A stretch of DNA of 64,000 nt. It comes from Roseovarius lutimaris. Lineage in GTDB: Bacteria; Pseudomonadota; Alphaproteobacteria; Rhodobacterales; Rhodobacteraceae. Positions 44,384-52,098 of the stretch are shown here, piece after piece (position 1 is the stretch's first letter; each line of letters begins with the position of its first letter). The translations under genes and the position numbers were made by a program. The notes beneath the pieces were generated by a model. That model worked only from the letters and a program-made list of their open reading frames with translations, was not told the DNA's origin and did no database searches. The stretch covers positions 1 to 64,000 of the forward strand of contig NZ_FOVP01000012.1 in assembly GCF_900115165.1 (NCBI RefSeq), in the 5' to 3' direction.

Positions 44384-44976
44384 CACGCCGCCCTCCGGTC
44401 ATCGATTTCCATCAGCGCATCGAGCGGCACGCGGTAGGGCTGCATGGCGTCGAAATCCTCGCAATTGCCGCAGTTCTGCACGATCGCGAAGGTGTCGCAG
44501 GCATCCTTGAGGATTACCCGGAAGGTGCCGCCGAGGCCTGACGGCACCTCGTAGGTCCCGCCGATGAGATAATCCGAGGCCCGGCGCACGAAGACGCGGA
44601 TGCTGTGGCCATCGGTGGCGAGCCGGATGGCACCCCGCCCCCGGTCGATGAGCACCTGCACGTCATCCAGGATGTCGGTGTAGAACTGGCCGGTCAGATC
44701 GCGAAACGCCATGCGGCGCTGCGCCATCCAGTCGGTGTCCCGAAATGGATTCATGCCATCGGCGAAGGCGAAGGAGGGATCGGCCTGTTCGGTGGTTACA
44801 ATACGGGTGGTCGTGCCATCGATGCCGTTCGAGCGCAGATGCACACCATTGCCGACGATAAGGATCAGGGCGGGCCTGTCCACCGGTCCGTTCCAGTTGG
44901 GCAGGAAGGTTTTGCAGGCGCGCGCATGCGCGATTTGCGCCGCAACAGCGGACGCAGAGAACTTGAGAATAGCCAT
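44383..44976 (-). CDS. Conserved plasmid protein of unknown function
   Basis: A 197-aa protein starting MAILKFSASAVAAQIAHARA; an earlier in-frame start would add 50 residues with no protein character. It has mixed alpha/beta content (RPALILIVGNGVHLRSNGID, FYTDILDDVQVLIDRGRGAI, GGTFRVILKDACDTFAIVQN) and a late NCGNCEDFD. No known domain. It is coupled to the downstream gene at 43727-44383. Confidence 0.7.
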   Translation of the reverse strand: MAILKFSASAVAAQIAHARACKTFLPNWNGPVDRPALILIVGNGVHLRSNGIDGTTTRIVTTEQADPSFAFADGMNPFRDTDWMAQRRMAFRDLTGQFYTDILDDVQVLIDRGRGAIRLATDGHSIRVFVRRASDYLIGGTYEVPSGLGGTFRVILKDACDTFAIVQNCGNCEDFDAMQPYRVPLDALMEIDDRRAA

Positions 44977-45052
44977 GGGGATGTCTTTCCGTTGGATGTG
45001 GGAGGGTCGACCCGCGCGGGTGGCATGGTCCTCGAGCGGGTCGCGTGATGGC

Positions 45053-47035
45053 TCAGGCCGCTTGCGCGACCTCGCTGTCAGGATCCGGGGTTTCCGCAGT
45101 GGGCTCCGCCTCATCACAGGCGACACCGGCGGTCTGCATCATCGGCGGGCACCAGGCGGCCACGGCAGCGCGCTGCGCGTCCGTGAGTGTGGCGAAGGGT
45201 TCGGCGAAGAGCTTGTCGCAGAAGGCGACGATCTCCTTCTTGCTCGACGAGGCGAGCGTTACCGCCTCCTGGGCCAGACCCAGATCTTCGCCGAGGATAT
45301 TGAGGAGCCAGGCCTTCTTGAAGCGGCCCCACAGCGCCGCGTTCGGCGTCCAGTGGGCGCGAACGTCAGGCATGATCTCGATCTCGAAGTCATGCATCAG
45401 GCTGTCGCGCCGAGGATCCCGCGCGAAGCAGGACTGCGTGGTGCTGGCCGTAGCATAAGCCACGAGCTTGGCCTTCTCGCCTGCATCGAGCGCGCGAAAC
45501 GCCGCGAACTGATCGGCGGGCGCGCGGGCGTCATCGAGCCACGAGAGGTCAAGCGCATCATGCGCCGCCGCCACCTGCTCGAGCGAGGTCTCGTCGATCT
45601 CGTCCATCTTGGCATGGCTGCGGTATTCCTTGCGGGCCTCGACCTTGATCGCCTGCGTGACACTCATGCCGCTGGCCAGAACGTCACTGACCAGCTTGAA
45701 GAGCGTCAGATCGAGCGTGGCCTCGGGATGTAGCGCCATCGCGGCACCGAGGGCCATGGCCCGCTCGGTCTTGAGGTCCTCAGCCAGCGAGGCCGGATAG
45801 GTGATTTCCCCGGGGTCCGGGGCTTCTTCCCCGGTCGGGTTGGCCGAGGCGCCGCGCGCGCCCTGCTCTTTCACGGTGTCCTCCGGGCGCACGAGGCCCA
45901 GATGGAGCGTGATCTGCCCACACTGCCACGACGCGATCACCCCAGACCGCGCGAGGTCCTCGGCGCTGTAGGCCTCCTGCAGATCGCGCGCTTCCTCTTC
46001 CAAGGCGTCCACACGTTCGTAGAGCGCATTGTAGGAGTCCTCCTCGAGCCCTTCATCCTCCATCTCGAGCTGCAGTTTCTCAAGCTCGGCGGTGATCTCA
46101 TCGATGCGCTTCTGGGCAGCCTCATCCGGCTCGATCGGGCCGGGATAAACGCGGCCGTAGTCGGCCATGGTCGCGTAATCATAGCGCACCATCGCATCGG
46201 CCCAGGCAAAGCCCAGCTTTATGCGAGCCTCTTCGGCGGCGGCACCGAGCTTCTCGAGCAGGATGGTCTCGACCAGCGCCGCATCCTCGAGCACGGAATG
46301 CTCTTCCAGCAGATCGGCTGCGACGGCGCCGCCGCGCGCCTCGTAGTCCGCGCGCACGAAAGCCCCGATATTGTCGCTGACCTGCACACCGCGGGATTTG
46401 AGTGCCTGACGGACGGTATAGGCCTGCAGATAGCCGTCGTCTTTCGTGAGCGCCTCGAAGACCTCGCGCTGCGCCTCCTGGCTCGGATGCTCGGCGAAGG
46501 CCTTCATCGTGTCGAGCGTGATCACCTTGCCCCGGGCCGCGGCGCGGATGTCGGGGTGGATCAGGCCATAGCGCAACCGGCCTTTCACGGCCGCCACCGT
46601 GGCGCCGAAGGTCTTTGCGATCGTCTCGGGCGTCTGGCCGTCGACCTCCATCATCCGGGCAAAGGCCTCGAACTCGTCGATGGCATTCATCGGTGCCTGG
46701 GTGATGTTCTCGGCGAGCGACAGCGCCGTGGTGACGTCGCACTCCTCAGGGACAAGGCGGCAGTCCACCTTGGTTTTCGCCGTGAATCTCTTGCTGGCCT
46801 TGTCTGCGACCAGCTCCTTCAGCGCGGCATGGCGTCGGCCACCAGCGAGGACAGCATATTTGCCGTCAAGCTTCTGGACCAAGAGCGGCTGGAGCAGGCC
46901 CAACACCGCGATGCTGGCCTTCAGATGCGCGATGTTCTCGGAGTCATAGGTTTCCGGGGAGTTACTGCGCACGTTGGCGGGGTGGGCAGTCAGATCGCCA
47001 ATAGCGACGGAGACGGGTTTGAAGCTTGCGGTCAT
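45053..47035 (-). CDS. ParB/RepB/Spo0J-type nuclease-domain protein
   Basis: A 660-aa protein, twice the size of a normal ParB. The N-terminal ParB domain has IGDLTAHPANVRSN, VLGLLQPLLVQ, YAVLAGGRRHAALKEL (nucleotide-binding motif) and TALSLAENITQAPMN; then a helix-turn-helix region (ETIAKTFGATVAAVKGRLRY). The large C-terminal half is acidic with a coiled coil (about 320-365). It is distinct from the partition RepB at 52099, so it is not needed for segregation. Long ParB-like proteins of this type sit in conjugative entry regions and may protect or process incoming DNA. The actual function is open. Confidence 0.85.
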   Translation of the reverse strand: MTASFKPVSVAIGDLTAHPANVRSNSPETYDSENIAHLKASIAVLGLLQPLLVQKLDGKYAVLAGGRRHAALKELVADKASKRFTAKTKVDCRLVPEECDVTTALSLAENITQAPMNAIDEFEAFARMMEVDGQTPETIAKTFGATVAAVKGRLRYGLIHPDIRAAARGKVITLDTMKAFAEHPSQEAQREVFEALTKDDGYLQAYTVRQALKSRGVQVSDNIGAFVRADYEARGGAVAADLLEEHSVLEDAALVETILLEKLGAAAEEARIKLGFAWADAMVRYDYATMADYGRVYPGPIEPDEAAQKRIDEITAELEKLQLEMEDEGLEEDSYNALYERVDALEEEARDLQEAYSAEDLARSGVIASWQCGQITLHLGLVRPEDTVKEQGARGASANPTGEEAPDPGEITYPASLAEDLKTERAMALGAAMALHPEATLDLTLFKLVSDVLASGMSVTQAIKVEARKEYRSHAKMDEIDETSLEQVAAAHDALDLSWLDDARAPADQFAAFRALDAGEKAKLVAYATASTTQSCFARDPRRDSLMHDFEIEIMPDVRAHWTPNAALWGRFKKAWLLNILGEDLGLAQEAVTLASSSKKEIVAFCDKLFAEPFATLTDAQRAAVAAWCPPMMQTAGVACDEAEPTAETPDPDSEVAQAA

Positions 47036-47116
47036 GGGATGTCCTTTTCGATGGGTAGGGTGCGGCCCGCGCGCTCGCGCGTGACCAATCCCCGGGTTCA
47101 GGGATCACCACGACAA

Positions 47117-47152
47117 AAGGCCCACTCTCCCTTTAAGAGGGCAGTGGGCCTT
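47117..47152 (-). terminator. Rho-independent terminator of the DUF3768 gene
   Basis: AAGGCCCACT (47117-47126) and AGTGGGCCTT (47143-47152) are perfect arms around a 16-base interior that also pairs in part. On the minus strand the stem is followed by TTTTG. It lies between the DUF3768 gene and the ParB-like gene. Confidence 0.75.
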
Positions 47153-47189
47153 CATTGCCTGGAGCGTCAGGAGGGGGATGTCCCCTGCC

Positions 47190-47579
47190 CTACCAGTCGC
47201 GGGCCAGCATGATGGTCAGCACGCGCATGGTGGTGGCGGGATTGTCCGGGGTCTCAGCTCCGTAGCGAAAATCGGAATCTGCCTCATAGAGATCAATTTT
47301 CCAGAACACGGTTTCGCCGCGGATCTCGACCGCCCCGAAATCGTGCCAACCTTCCGGATCATTCTCGGGCTCGAATGTGGCAAACGCCCCCGTGACATTC
47401 ACCGCCTCGGCCATGAAACCGTCACCGGCCTCCATGAGCGAGCGGGTGACGTGCATCCGGCCCTGGATGGGCTGCGCGGGCGGCACCCCAAGGCATGCGA
47501 GCTTGCGAAACGCGTCGTTCTGCGCCGCGATCACGCTGGGATCTGGACGATCTGGCTGGGGTTGAACGGTCATGGACAT
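47190..47579 (-). CDS. DUF3768-family protein
   Basis: A 129-aa protein starting MSMTVQPQPDRPD with AAAGGAG upstream. Family motifs: VIAAQNDAFRKL, FATFEPENDPEGWHDFGAVE, VFWKIDLYEAD and TMRVLTIMLARDW. DUF3768 proteins are widespread on alphaproteobacterial plasmids and their function is not known. A terminator follows at 47117-47152. Confidence 0.88.
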   Translation of the reverse strand: MSMTVQPQPDRPDPSVIAAQNDAFRKLACLGVPPAQPIQGRMHVTRSLMEAGDGFMAEAVNVTGAFATFEPENDPEGWHDFGAVEIRGETVFWKIDLYEADSDFRYGAETPDNPATTMRVLTIMLARDW

Positions 47580-47614
47580 GGGGATCTCCTTTGAAAAGTT
47601 GAAACACCCCTCCC

Positions 47615-47632
47615 AAAGCCTGCTTTCCCTTT
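47615..47632. repeat. Hairpin repeat of the AAAGC-GCTTT type between ardC and the DUF3768 gene
   Basis: AAAGCCTGCTTTCCCTTT. Nearly the same as the copy at 36503. On the minus strand it stands right after the ardC stop and before the DUF3768 leader. Confidence 0.55.
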
Positions 47633-47648
47633 GCCGACACACGCCCCC

Positions 47649-48587
47649 TCAAGCGGCCTGGGCGCTCTCCCCTGCCCTGCCCGCTTCCGACCGTGCGATC
47701 AGATAATTACATGCGCGCTGCGCATCGGCGGCGTGCTTGAAGATCGCGTTCTTGTCAGAGCGCAGAACGCGCAGCCAGTTGTAGAGATAGGCCGCGTTCA
47801 TCTCGAGCGTATGCGCCGTGAAGCCGAGCGTCTGCCCAAGAAACACCGAGGTCAGTTCGGCGACGATCTCCTCGCGCGCGTAGGAGGTGTTACCGAACTT
47901 TGAGAGACCGAAATCACGGTTCAGTCGATGGGGAGCTTTTGTGGCATGAGCCAGCTCATGCGCCCAGACCCCGTAGAAGTTCCGCGGGTTTTCAAACCTG
48001 GAAATCGACGGCATGAACACCTTGTCCACGGGCGGCAGGTAGTAGGCTTCCGTCCCCGTGAAGACGGTCGTGATATCGATGGCATCGAAAAACGCCTGCA
48101 TATGCGGGATGGGCTCGGACGGCGGGTGGTCAGGCGCCGGCTCGGGGTCCGGATAGAAGCTGTCCGGCAAGCCCTCGATCTGGCAGGCATTGAACACGCG
48201 GTAGGATTTCTGGAAGCGGAAGATACGGGCTTCCTCGGAGCGATCATCGCCATCGCTGCGGTCGTCCTCGCCGCCCGCGTCTTTCCGGCTTTGACCGTAA
48301 TAAACGACGATAGAGGACTTCTCGCCCTTGCGGACCTTTGCATCCAACGCATTGGCTTGCGGCAGCGTCATCCAGAAAGGAGAGCTGTGGCCCGCCATCA
48401 CGGTCCGCATTGTCAGCAGGAAGTTGTTCACTCCCTGGTAGGGTTCACCGCCCACGCGCAGGGGATGAGAACTGCCACCCGCGGTCCAGGGCTTGCGCCA
48501 CGGCAGAACGCCGCGCTCGATGATGCGGATGATTTCGTTTGTGATGACCTCAGAGGCATCGAATTTGGGCGTGCGGGATCGGGCCAT
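47649..48587 (-). CDS. ardC: ArdC-like antirestriction protein (ssDNA-binding N-terminus, metalloprotease C-terminus)
   Basis: A 312-aa protein starting MARSRTPKFDASEVITNEII, with AAGGAGG upstream. The N-terminal ArdC domain (about residues 5-120) has GVLPWRKPWTAGG, EPYQGVNNFLL and VVYYGQSRK. The C-terminal zincin-like domain has FYGVWAHELAHATKAPHRLN (HExxH) and REEIVAELTSVFLG. ArdC coats incoming single-stranded plasmid DNA and blocks restriction in the new host. It belongs to the conjugative entry set. Confidence 0.92.
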   Translation of the reverse strand: MARSRTPKFDASEVITNEIIRIIERGVLPWRKPWTAGGSSHPLRVGGEPYQGVNNFLLTMRTVMAGHSSPFWMTLPQANALDAKVRKGEKSSIVVYYGQSRKDAGGEDDRSDGDDRSEEARIFRFQKSYRVFNACQIEGLPDSFYPDPEPAPDHPPSEPIPHMQAFFDAIDITTVFTGTEAYYLPPVDKVFMPSISRFENPRNFYGVWAHELAHATKAPHRLNRDFGLSKFGNTSYAREEIVAELTSVFLGQTLGFTAHTLEMNAAYLYNWLRVLRSDKNAIFKHAADAQRACNYLIARSEAGRAGESAQAA

Positions 48588-48627
48588 GGCTGGCCTCCTT
48601 TCGAGTGTTGATGAGAGTGAGTGGTGA

Positions 48628-49098
48628 CTAGGTTGACCGACAGGAGCGCGGATCATTGGTGATGCTCGCGCCAAGCTGTTCGACAATGTCGATGTAGGTG
48701 ATCAGCGATACAGAACTGCCAAGCCCCCAAGGTTCAGGGTCGGCCGATCCGTCCCGCGTCACCCGCGGCAGGTTCGCGAAGGCGATGACATCAGTGACGG
48801 GTCGGATATCGATGAACGGGGTCCCTCGTGCGACCGCAAGAGTGGCTAAGGGAAAGCGCTCGATCGGCGCGAGAGTCGAAACGGTGGTCCAACCAAGATG
48901 GATGAATGTCCCGCCCTCTCCGCAGATCACATGGGCATTCGGCAGTGTCGCCGCCTGCCTGAGATAGCCGAGATCACTCAGAACGGTCTGGCGTTCGAGC
49001 CGCTGCGCCAGCAACGTCTGGCCAGTTCGGCGCAGCTCTCTATGCCGCCGCCACGAGGCAGCGGTCGCGCGTAACACGCGCAAGACACCTGTTTGCAT
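48628..49098 (-). CDS. Hypothetical protein
   Basis: A 156-aa protein starting MQTGVLRVLRATAASWRRHR; an earlier in-frame start adds 21 unlikely residues. The N-terminal quarter is basic and helical; the rest is beta-rich (NAHVICGEGGTFIHLGWTTV, RGTPFIDIRPVTDVIAF). No known domain. It is the outermost gene of the minus-strand entry block. Confidence 0.6.
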   Translation of the reverse strand: MQTGVLRVLRATAASWRRHRELRRTGQTLLAQRLERQTVLSDLGYLRQAATLPNAHVICGEGGTFIHLGWTTVSTLAPIERFPLATLAVARGTPFIDIRPVTDVIAFANLPRVTRDGSADPEPWGLGSSVSLITYIDIVEQLGASITNDPRSCRST

Positions 49099-49287
49099 GG
49101 GAATGCCCTTCTCAGGAAAGACAGACCGGAATCCGGCCCGGACCCATCTGAGGGACCCCAAAGGCCCTCATCCGTCAGTCACAAAACCCGAAGAACACTT
49201 TCTCTTTTTCCGGCCCCTTTGGGCACACAACAAAACCGAAAAGCCCGGCACATCTGCCGAAGCCATTGATTTCATGCAGCAATTCTA

Positions 49288-49390
49288 GATCGGCAACCAA
49301 GATCGGCAACGCATATCGGCAAAACCTTGCTTGAAAGTACGAAATGTGTTTATTTTTCAATTACTTTGCAAACATGGAAGATCGGCAAAA
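49288..49390 (+). promoter_or_regulatory. Four ATCGGCAA repeats upstream of fic, candidate operator array
   Basis: GATCGGCAA at 49288 and 49301, TATCGGCAA at 49314 and GATCGGCAA at 49380, the last touching the ATG. The first three have exact 13-bp spacing. The AT-rich stretch between copies 3 and 4 probably holds the promoter. The encoded Fic protein ends in a winged-helix, so self-regulation is likely. Confidence 0.6.
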
Positions 49391-50592
49391 TGCTGGAAGC
49401 ACCCGCCAGGATCGAACCCTGCTTCTTCGAGGAGCATATTCCTACAGAACTGGCAGACCTTTCGGTCGACATCCAGAGGGAAGCCACCGGGCTGGGACAA
49501 GGGTTGCATCCTGACAGCGCAGCCGAACTTGCCGATCTCGTCCGTGTGATGAACTGCTATTACTCCAACCTGATCGAAGGACACAACACACGCCCCCGCG
49601 ACATCGAAAGGGCGCTGGCTGGCGCCGAGCTTGAGGAAGAAACTCGCCCTCTCGCCCTTGAGGCCCGGGCGCACGTCATCGTTCAACGGGCCATCGATGA
49701 GATGCATCGCATAGGCACCCTGCCCTGCCCCACATCTGTCGAATTCCTGACTTGGGTCCATAAGAGCTTCTACGACGAGATGCCTGACGAGTTTCGGGTC
49801 ATCGAACATCCCGACGGCACACAAGAGTCCATCGTTCCGGGACGCATGCGCCAGGACGACGATCGAGAAGTTGCGGTCGGGCGCCACCTACCTCCATCAT
49901 CGTCGCCCGTCGCGGCGTTCATGGATCACTTTGACAAACGGTTTCAAATTGCGGCGCGCTCTTCGAGCGGACGGATCATCGCGATCGCGTCTGCACATCA
50001 CCGGCTGAACTACATCCACCCCTTCCCGGATGGCAACGGCCGTGTCAGCAGATTGATGTCTCATGCCATGGCCCTCACAGCAGGGATCGGTGGCCAGGGG
50101 CTCTGGTCCGTTTCGCGTGGGCTGGCTCGCGGGCTAACCGATCGGGGCGAGTACAAACGGATGATGGATCTGGCTGACAGCCCACGCCGTGGAGACCGCG
50201 ACGGGCGTGGGAACCTGTCAGAAGCGGCACTGAAGACGTTCAGTGAATGGTTCTTAAAGGTGACACTCGACCAGATCACCTTCTCAGCAAAATTGTTCGA
50301 TCTCGGCGGACTGGACCAGCGGTACCGACGTCTTGTTGCAGATACCATCGATGACAAGCGAGCGCCGGAACTAATCTCGGCGGTTCTTCGGCATGGCGCA
50401 CTGGAACGAGGCGACGCGCAGATTGTCCTCAAGACGTCCGAGCGTACTGCTCGCAACACGCTGAGTAAACTGACCGCCGCCGGATACCTGACTTCCGTCT
50501 CGCCGAAGACACCCGTTCGTTTGGCGTTTCCGTTGGATTATCGAGAGCGGCTCTTTCCAAACCTCTTGGGAGATGGCGACCTCCCACAATAA
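49390..50592 (+). CDS. Fic-family AMP-transferase with N-terminal inhibitory motif and C-terminal wHTH
   Basis: A 400-aa protein. The start at MLEAPARIEP has GGAAG upstream; a TTG 21 codons earlier is less likely. SNLIEG (residues 59-64) matches the (S/T)xxxE(G/N) inhibitory motif, which makes it a self-inhibited class II Fic. The catalytic motif is LNYIHPFPDGNGRVSRL (about 207-223): His for catalysis, Asp/Gly/Asn/Arg for ATP. The C-terminal region (about 335-400) is a winged helix (QIVLKTSERTARNTLSKLTA, GYLTSVS). It could AMPylate a target protein and sense its own level at the upstream repeats. It lies next to the replicon, where addiction functions are frequent. Confidence 0.92.
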   Translation: MLEAPARIEPCFFEEHIPTELADLSVDIQREATGLGQGLHPDSAAELADLVRVMNCYYSNLIEGHNTRPRDIERALAGAELEEETRPLALEARAHVIVQRAIDEMHRIGTLPCPTSVEFLTWVHKSFYDEMPDEFRVIEHPDGTQESIVPGRMRQDDDREVAVGRHLPPSSSPVAAFMDHFDKRFQIAARSSSGRIIAIASAHHRLNYIHPFPDGNGRVSRLMSHAMALTAGIGGQGLWSVSRGLARGLTDRGEYKRMMDLADSPRRGDRDGRGNLSEAALKTFSEWFLKVTLDQITFSAKLFDLGGLDQRYRRLVADTIDDKRAPELISAVLRHGALERGDAQIVLKTSERTARNTLSKLTAAGYLTSVSPKTPVRLAFPLDYRERLFPNLLGDGDLPQ

Positions 50593-50677
50593 CTCCATAG
50601 ATTTTGGGTGTAGTGCCTGGCCACCGATTTCTTCCATGGGCGGCGAGATTTCCAACAAGGCTCGCTCGTGTGTCACT

Positions 50678-50695
50678 TGTCCACCGCGGTGGACA
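50678..50695. other. 18-bp palindrome, candidate parS/centromere site 1
   Basis: TGTCCACCGCGGTGGACA is a perfect palindrome in the 50593-50804 spacer between fic and repC. Its 16-bp core recurs at 50788. RepABC plasmids carry such RepB-binding palindromes near the rep genes. Confidence 0.7.
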
Positions 50696-50787
50696 TCTGC
50701 TGATCTGAGATAAACTGAAAAACCACCACGCGCCGCTACGTGCGTTTGGACAGTTGTGATTGCCATAAGCGCTGCTTCCCGTTCGAA

Positions 50788-50803
50788 GTCCACCGCGGTG
50801 GAC
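50788..50803. other. 16-bp palindrome, candidate parS/centromere site 2
   Basis: GTCCACCGCGGTGGAC, identical to the core of the copy at 50678, ending 1 base before the repC stop. The two centres are 109 bases apart. Confidence 0.7.
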
Positions 50804-50804
50804 A

Positions 50805-51860
50805 TTAGACGGTTCGCTCATTGGATTCGGACAGTCGCTTGATCAGAGCTAATGGATCAAATTGGTTTTGCCTTTGACCCAGGGTGATACTGTGAAAATA
50901 CGCTCCAAAATCCCTGATGCGTTTTCCAAGCTGTAGCATGATGAAGATCGCGCATGACGCTTTCTGAGTTCCTACAGCATTCTTGGCTTTCTCGAATGTT
51001 TCTGTGTGAATGCCCATCATGGGTGCAAGTGTTCGAGCATGGTTTTCAATGTCCAACCAGTTTCTAAGTCTCTCTGTGGAGAACGATGTCGCCTGATCGC
51101 AGACTGAGGTCAGCAAGTCTGGTTTCAGGGCCTCATCGCTTATGTTGCTATCTAAATCTTTTTTTTCTTTTTTAGACTTAGATTGATGCCGGACAGTTTG
51201 TCCGTCATTGGCGGGCAATTCCATAGTTTCTGGTGGGTCATCTGGGGTAGATAAACTCTGGCATTCTGCATCTGTACTGGCGAGCAGTGCGTGATATTCG
51301 GGGAGGCTCAGCTTCCTGCGTAGAGCTTTCCGTGCGTGGTTGATGAATGTGTTGCTGGGATCATGCTCTTCCAAATGGGCGAGCTTTGTAAGGATCTGTT
51401 TGCGAATAAATATCCGATCGCGCCGGTTATTCTCTATCTCTTGCGCGATGGCGATAAGCCCGCTCGCACGTTGGAGCAGGGGGGTGAGAGACAATCCATA
51501 ACTGATGCACTCCCCACCGGATGAGCGTACGCGGTAGCGCTTTCGGTTCGAGCTGTCATTGCGCTTGATGAATCCGAGTTCAACGAAGCGGTTGATGTGC
51601 CTGCGGAGTGTCCGTTCGTCGATCCCGCCAACGCGCTGGCAAATGGTGTAGTTGGACGCAAAAACCGTTTCGCCGTGGCCAGGTTTTAAAAAGCTGAGCA
51701 TTGCTTGAAGGGTCTGGATGTGGCTAGGGCGAAGCCCGAACACGCTGCGCGCGTCTCTCAGGGCCCGGAAGATGGTCCAGATATCGATTTCAGATGCGGG
51801 AATTGAGCCGCATGATGCATCTGCACCAGCAGCCTCGATTGATAGTTTTGTAAATGCCAT
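50805..51860 (-). CDS. repC: RepC replication initiator (RepABC family)
   Basis: A 351-aa protein. The N-terminal winged-helix region is the RepC hallmark: FRALRDARSVFGLRPSHIQT, MLSFLKPGHGETVFASNYTI, RVGGIDERTLRRHINRFVEL and RNDSSNRKRYRVR. The C-terminal domain begins about residue 230 after a Lys-rich linker. RepC starts replication, and in RepABC plasmids the origin usually lies within repC itself. It is the last gene of repABC, separated from repB by 238 bases that hold the antisense RNA. It lacks a clear downstream terminator; two palindromes follow instead. Confidence 0.92.
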   Translation of the reverse strand: MAFTKLSIEAAGADASCGSIPASEIDIWTIFRALRDARSVFGLRPSHIQTLQAMLSFLKPGHGETVFASNYTICQRVGGIDERTLRRHINRFVELGFIKRNDSSNRKRYRVRSSGGECISYGLSLTPLLQRASGLIAIAQEIENNRRDRIFIRKQILTKLAHLEEHDPSNTFINHARKALRRKLSLPEYHALLASTDAECQSLSTPDDPPETMELPANDGQTVRHQSKSKKEKKDLDSNISDEALKPDLLTSVCDQATSFSTERLRNWLDIENHARTLAPMMGIHTETFEKAKNAVGTQKASCAIFIMLQLGKRIRDFGAYFHSITLGQRQNQFDPLALIKRLSESNERTV

Positions 51861-51943
51861 GATTTGATCACGATGACCGTTTGGCCCACAGCTTCCCTGT
51901 CTCCTCCCAAGATTTTATCTGGGAAAAGGCAATAAAAATCGGT

Positions 51944-51958
51944 TCACCGAATCGGTGA
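51944..51958. promoter_or_regulatory. Inverted repeat upstream of repC
   Basis: TCACCGA, one base, TCGGTGA: a 15-bp dyad about 85 bases before the repC start and just upstream (on the plus strand) of the predicted ctRNA promoter. It may be a repC leader hairpin or a binding site. Confidence 0.45.
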
Positions 51959-51961
51959 CTC

Positions 51962-51990
51962 TTGACCGGCTTGCTGGAGGTTGCTACATC
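51962..51990 (+). promoter_or_regulatory. Predicted sigma-70 promoter of the antisense ctRNA
   Basis: TTGACC (51962-51967), 17 bases, TACATC (51985-51990), on the strand opposite to repABC, at the place where repABC plasmids express their counter-transcribed RNA. Confidence 0.6.
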
Positions 51991-51996
51991 ATGAGT

Positions 51997-52050
51997 GCAA
52001 ATCGAATGATGAGGGCTCTCCAGGGGAAACTTTGGGGGGCTCTTTTCTTT
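51997..52050 (+). ncRNA. Counter-transcribed RNA (inc-alpha type) between repB and repC
   Basis: The predicted transcript starts about 7 bases after the promoter and ends in a hairpin, GGGCTCTCCA (52013-52022) pairing with TGGGGGGCTC (52033-52042) through GC and GU pairs, followed by TTTTCTTT. Length about 54 nt, as for known repABC ctRNAs. It is antisense to the repB-repC leader and would reduce RepC synthesis, setting copy number and incompatibility. Confidence 0.65.
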
Positions 52051-52098
52051 CTGGTCTTCGCTTTTCTCCTTTGCTCGGGTTCCTCTATGTGGCCTGGG

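Noticed and set aside
45053..47035. Calling the large ParB-like gene the plasmid partition gene
   Set aside because: A complete repAB pair with coupled genes lies at 52099-54266; this protein is twice as long and stands in the entry block without a ParA.
49157..49231. Imperfect inverted repeat (CCCAAAGG and CCTTTGGG) as terminator
   Set aside because: The loop is about 60 bases and the arms mismatch; not convincing.
49288..49324. Possible CRISPR array from regular ATCGGCAA repeats
   Set aside because: The repeats are only 8-9 bp with 4-bp gaps, there are no spacers of CRISPR size and no cas genes. They fit operator or iteron repeats.
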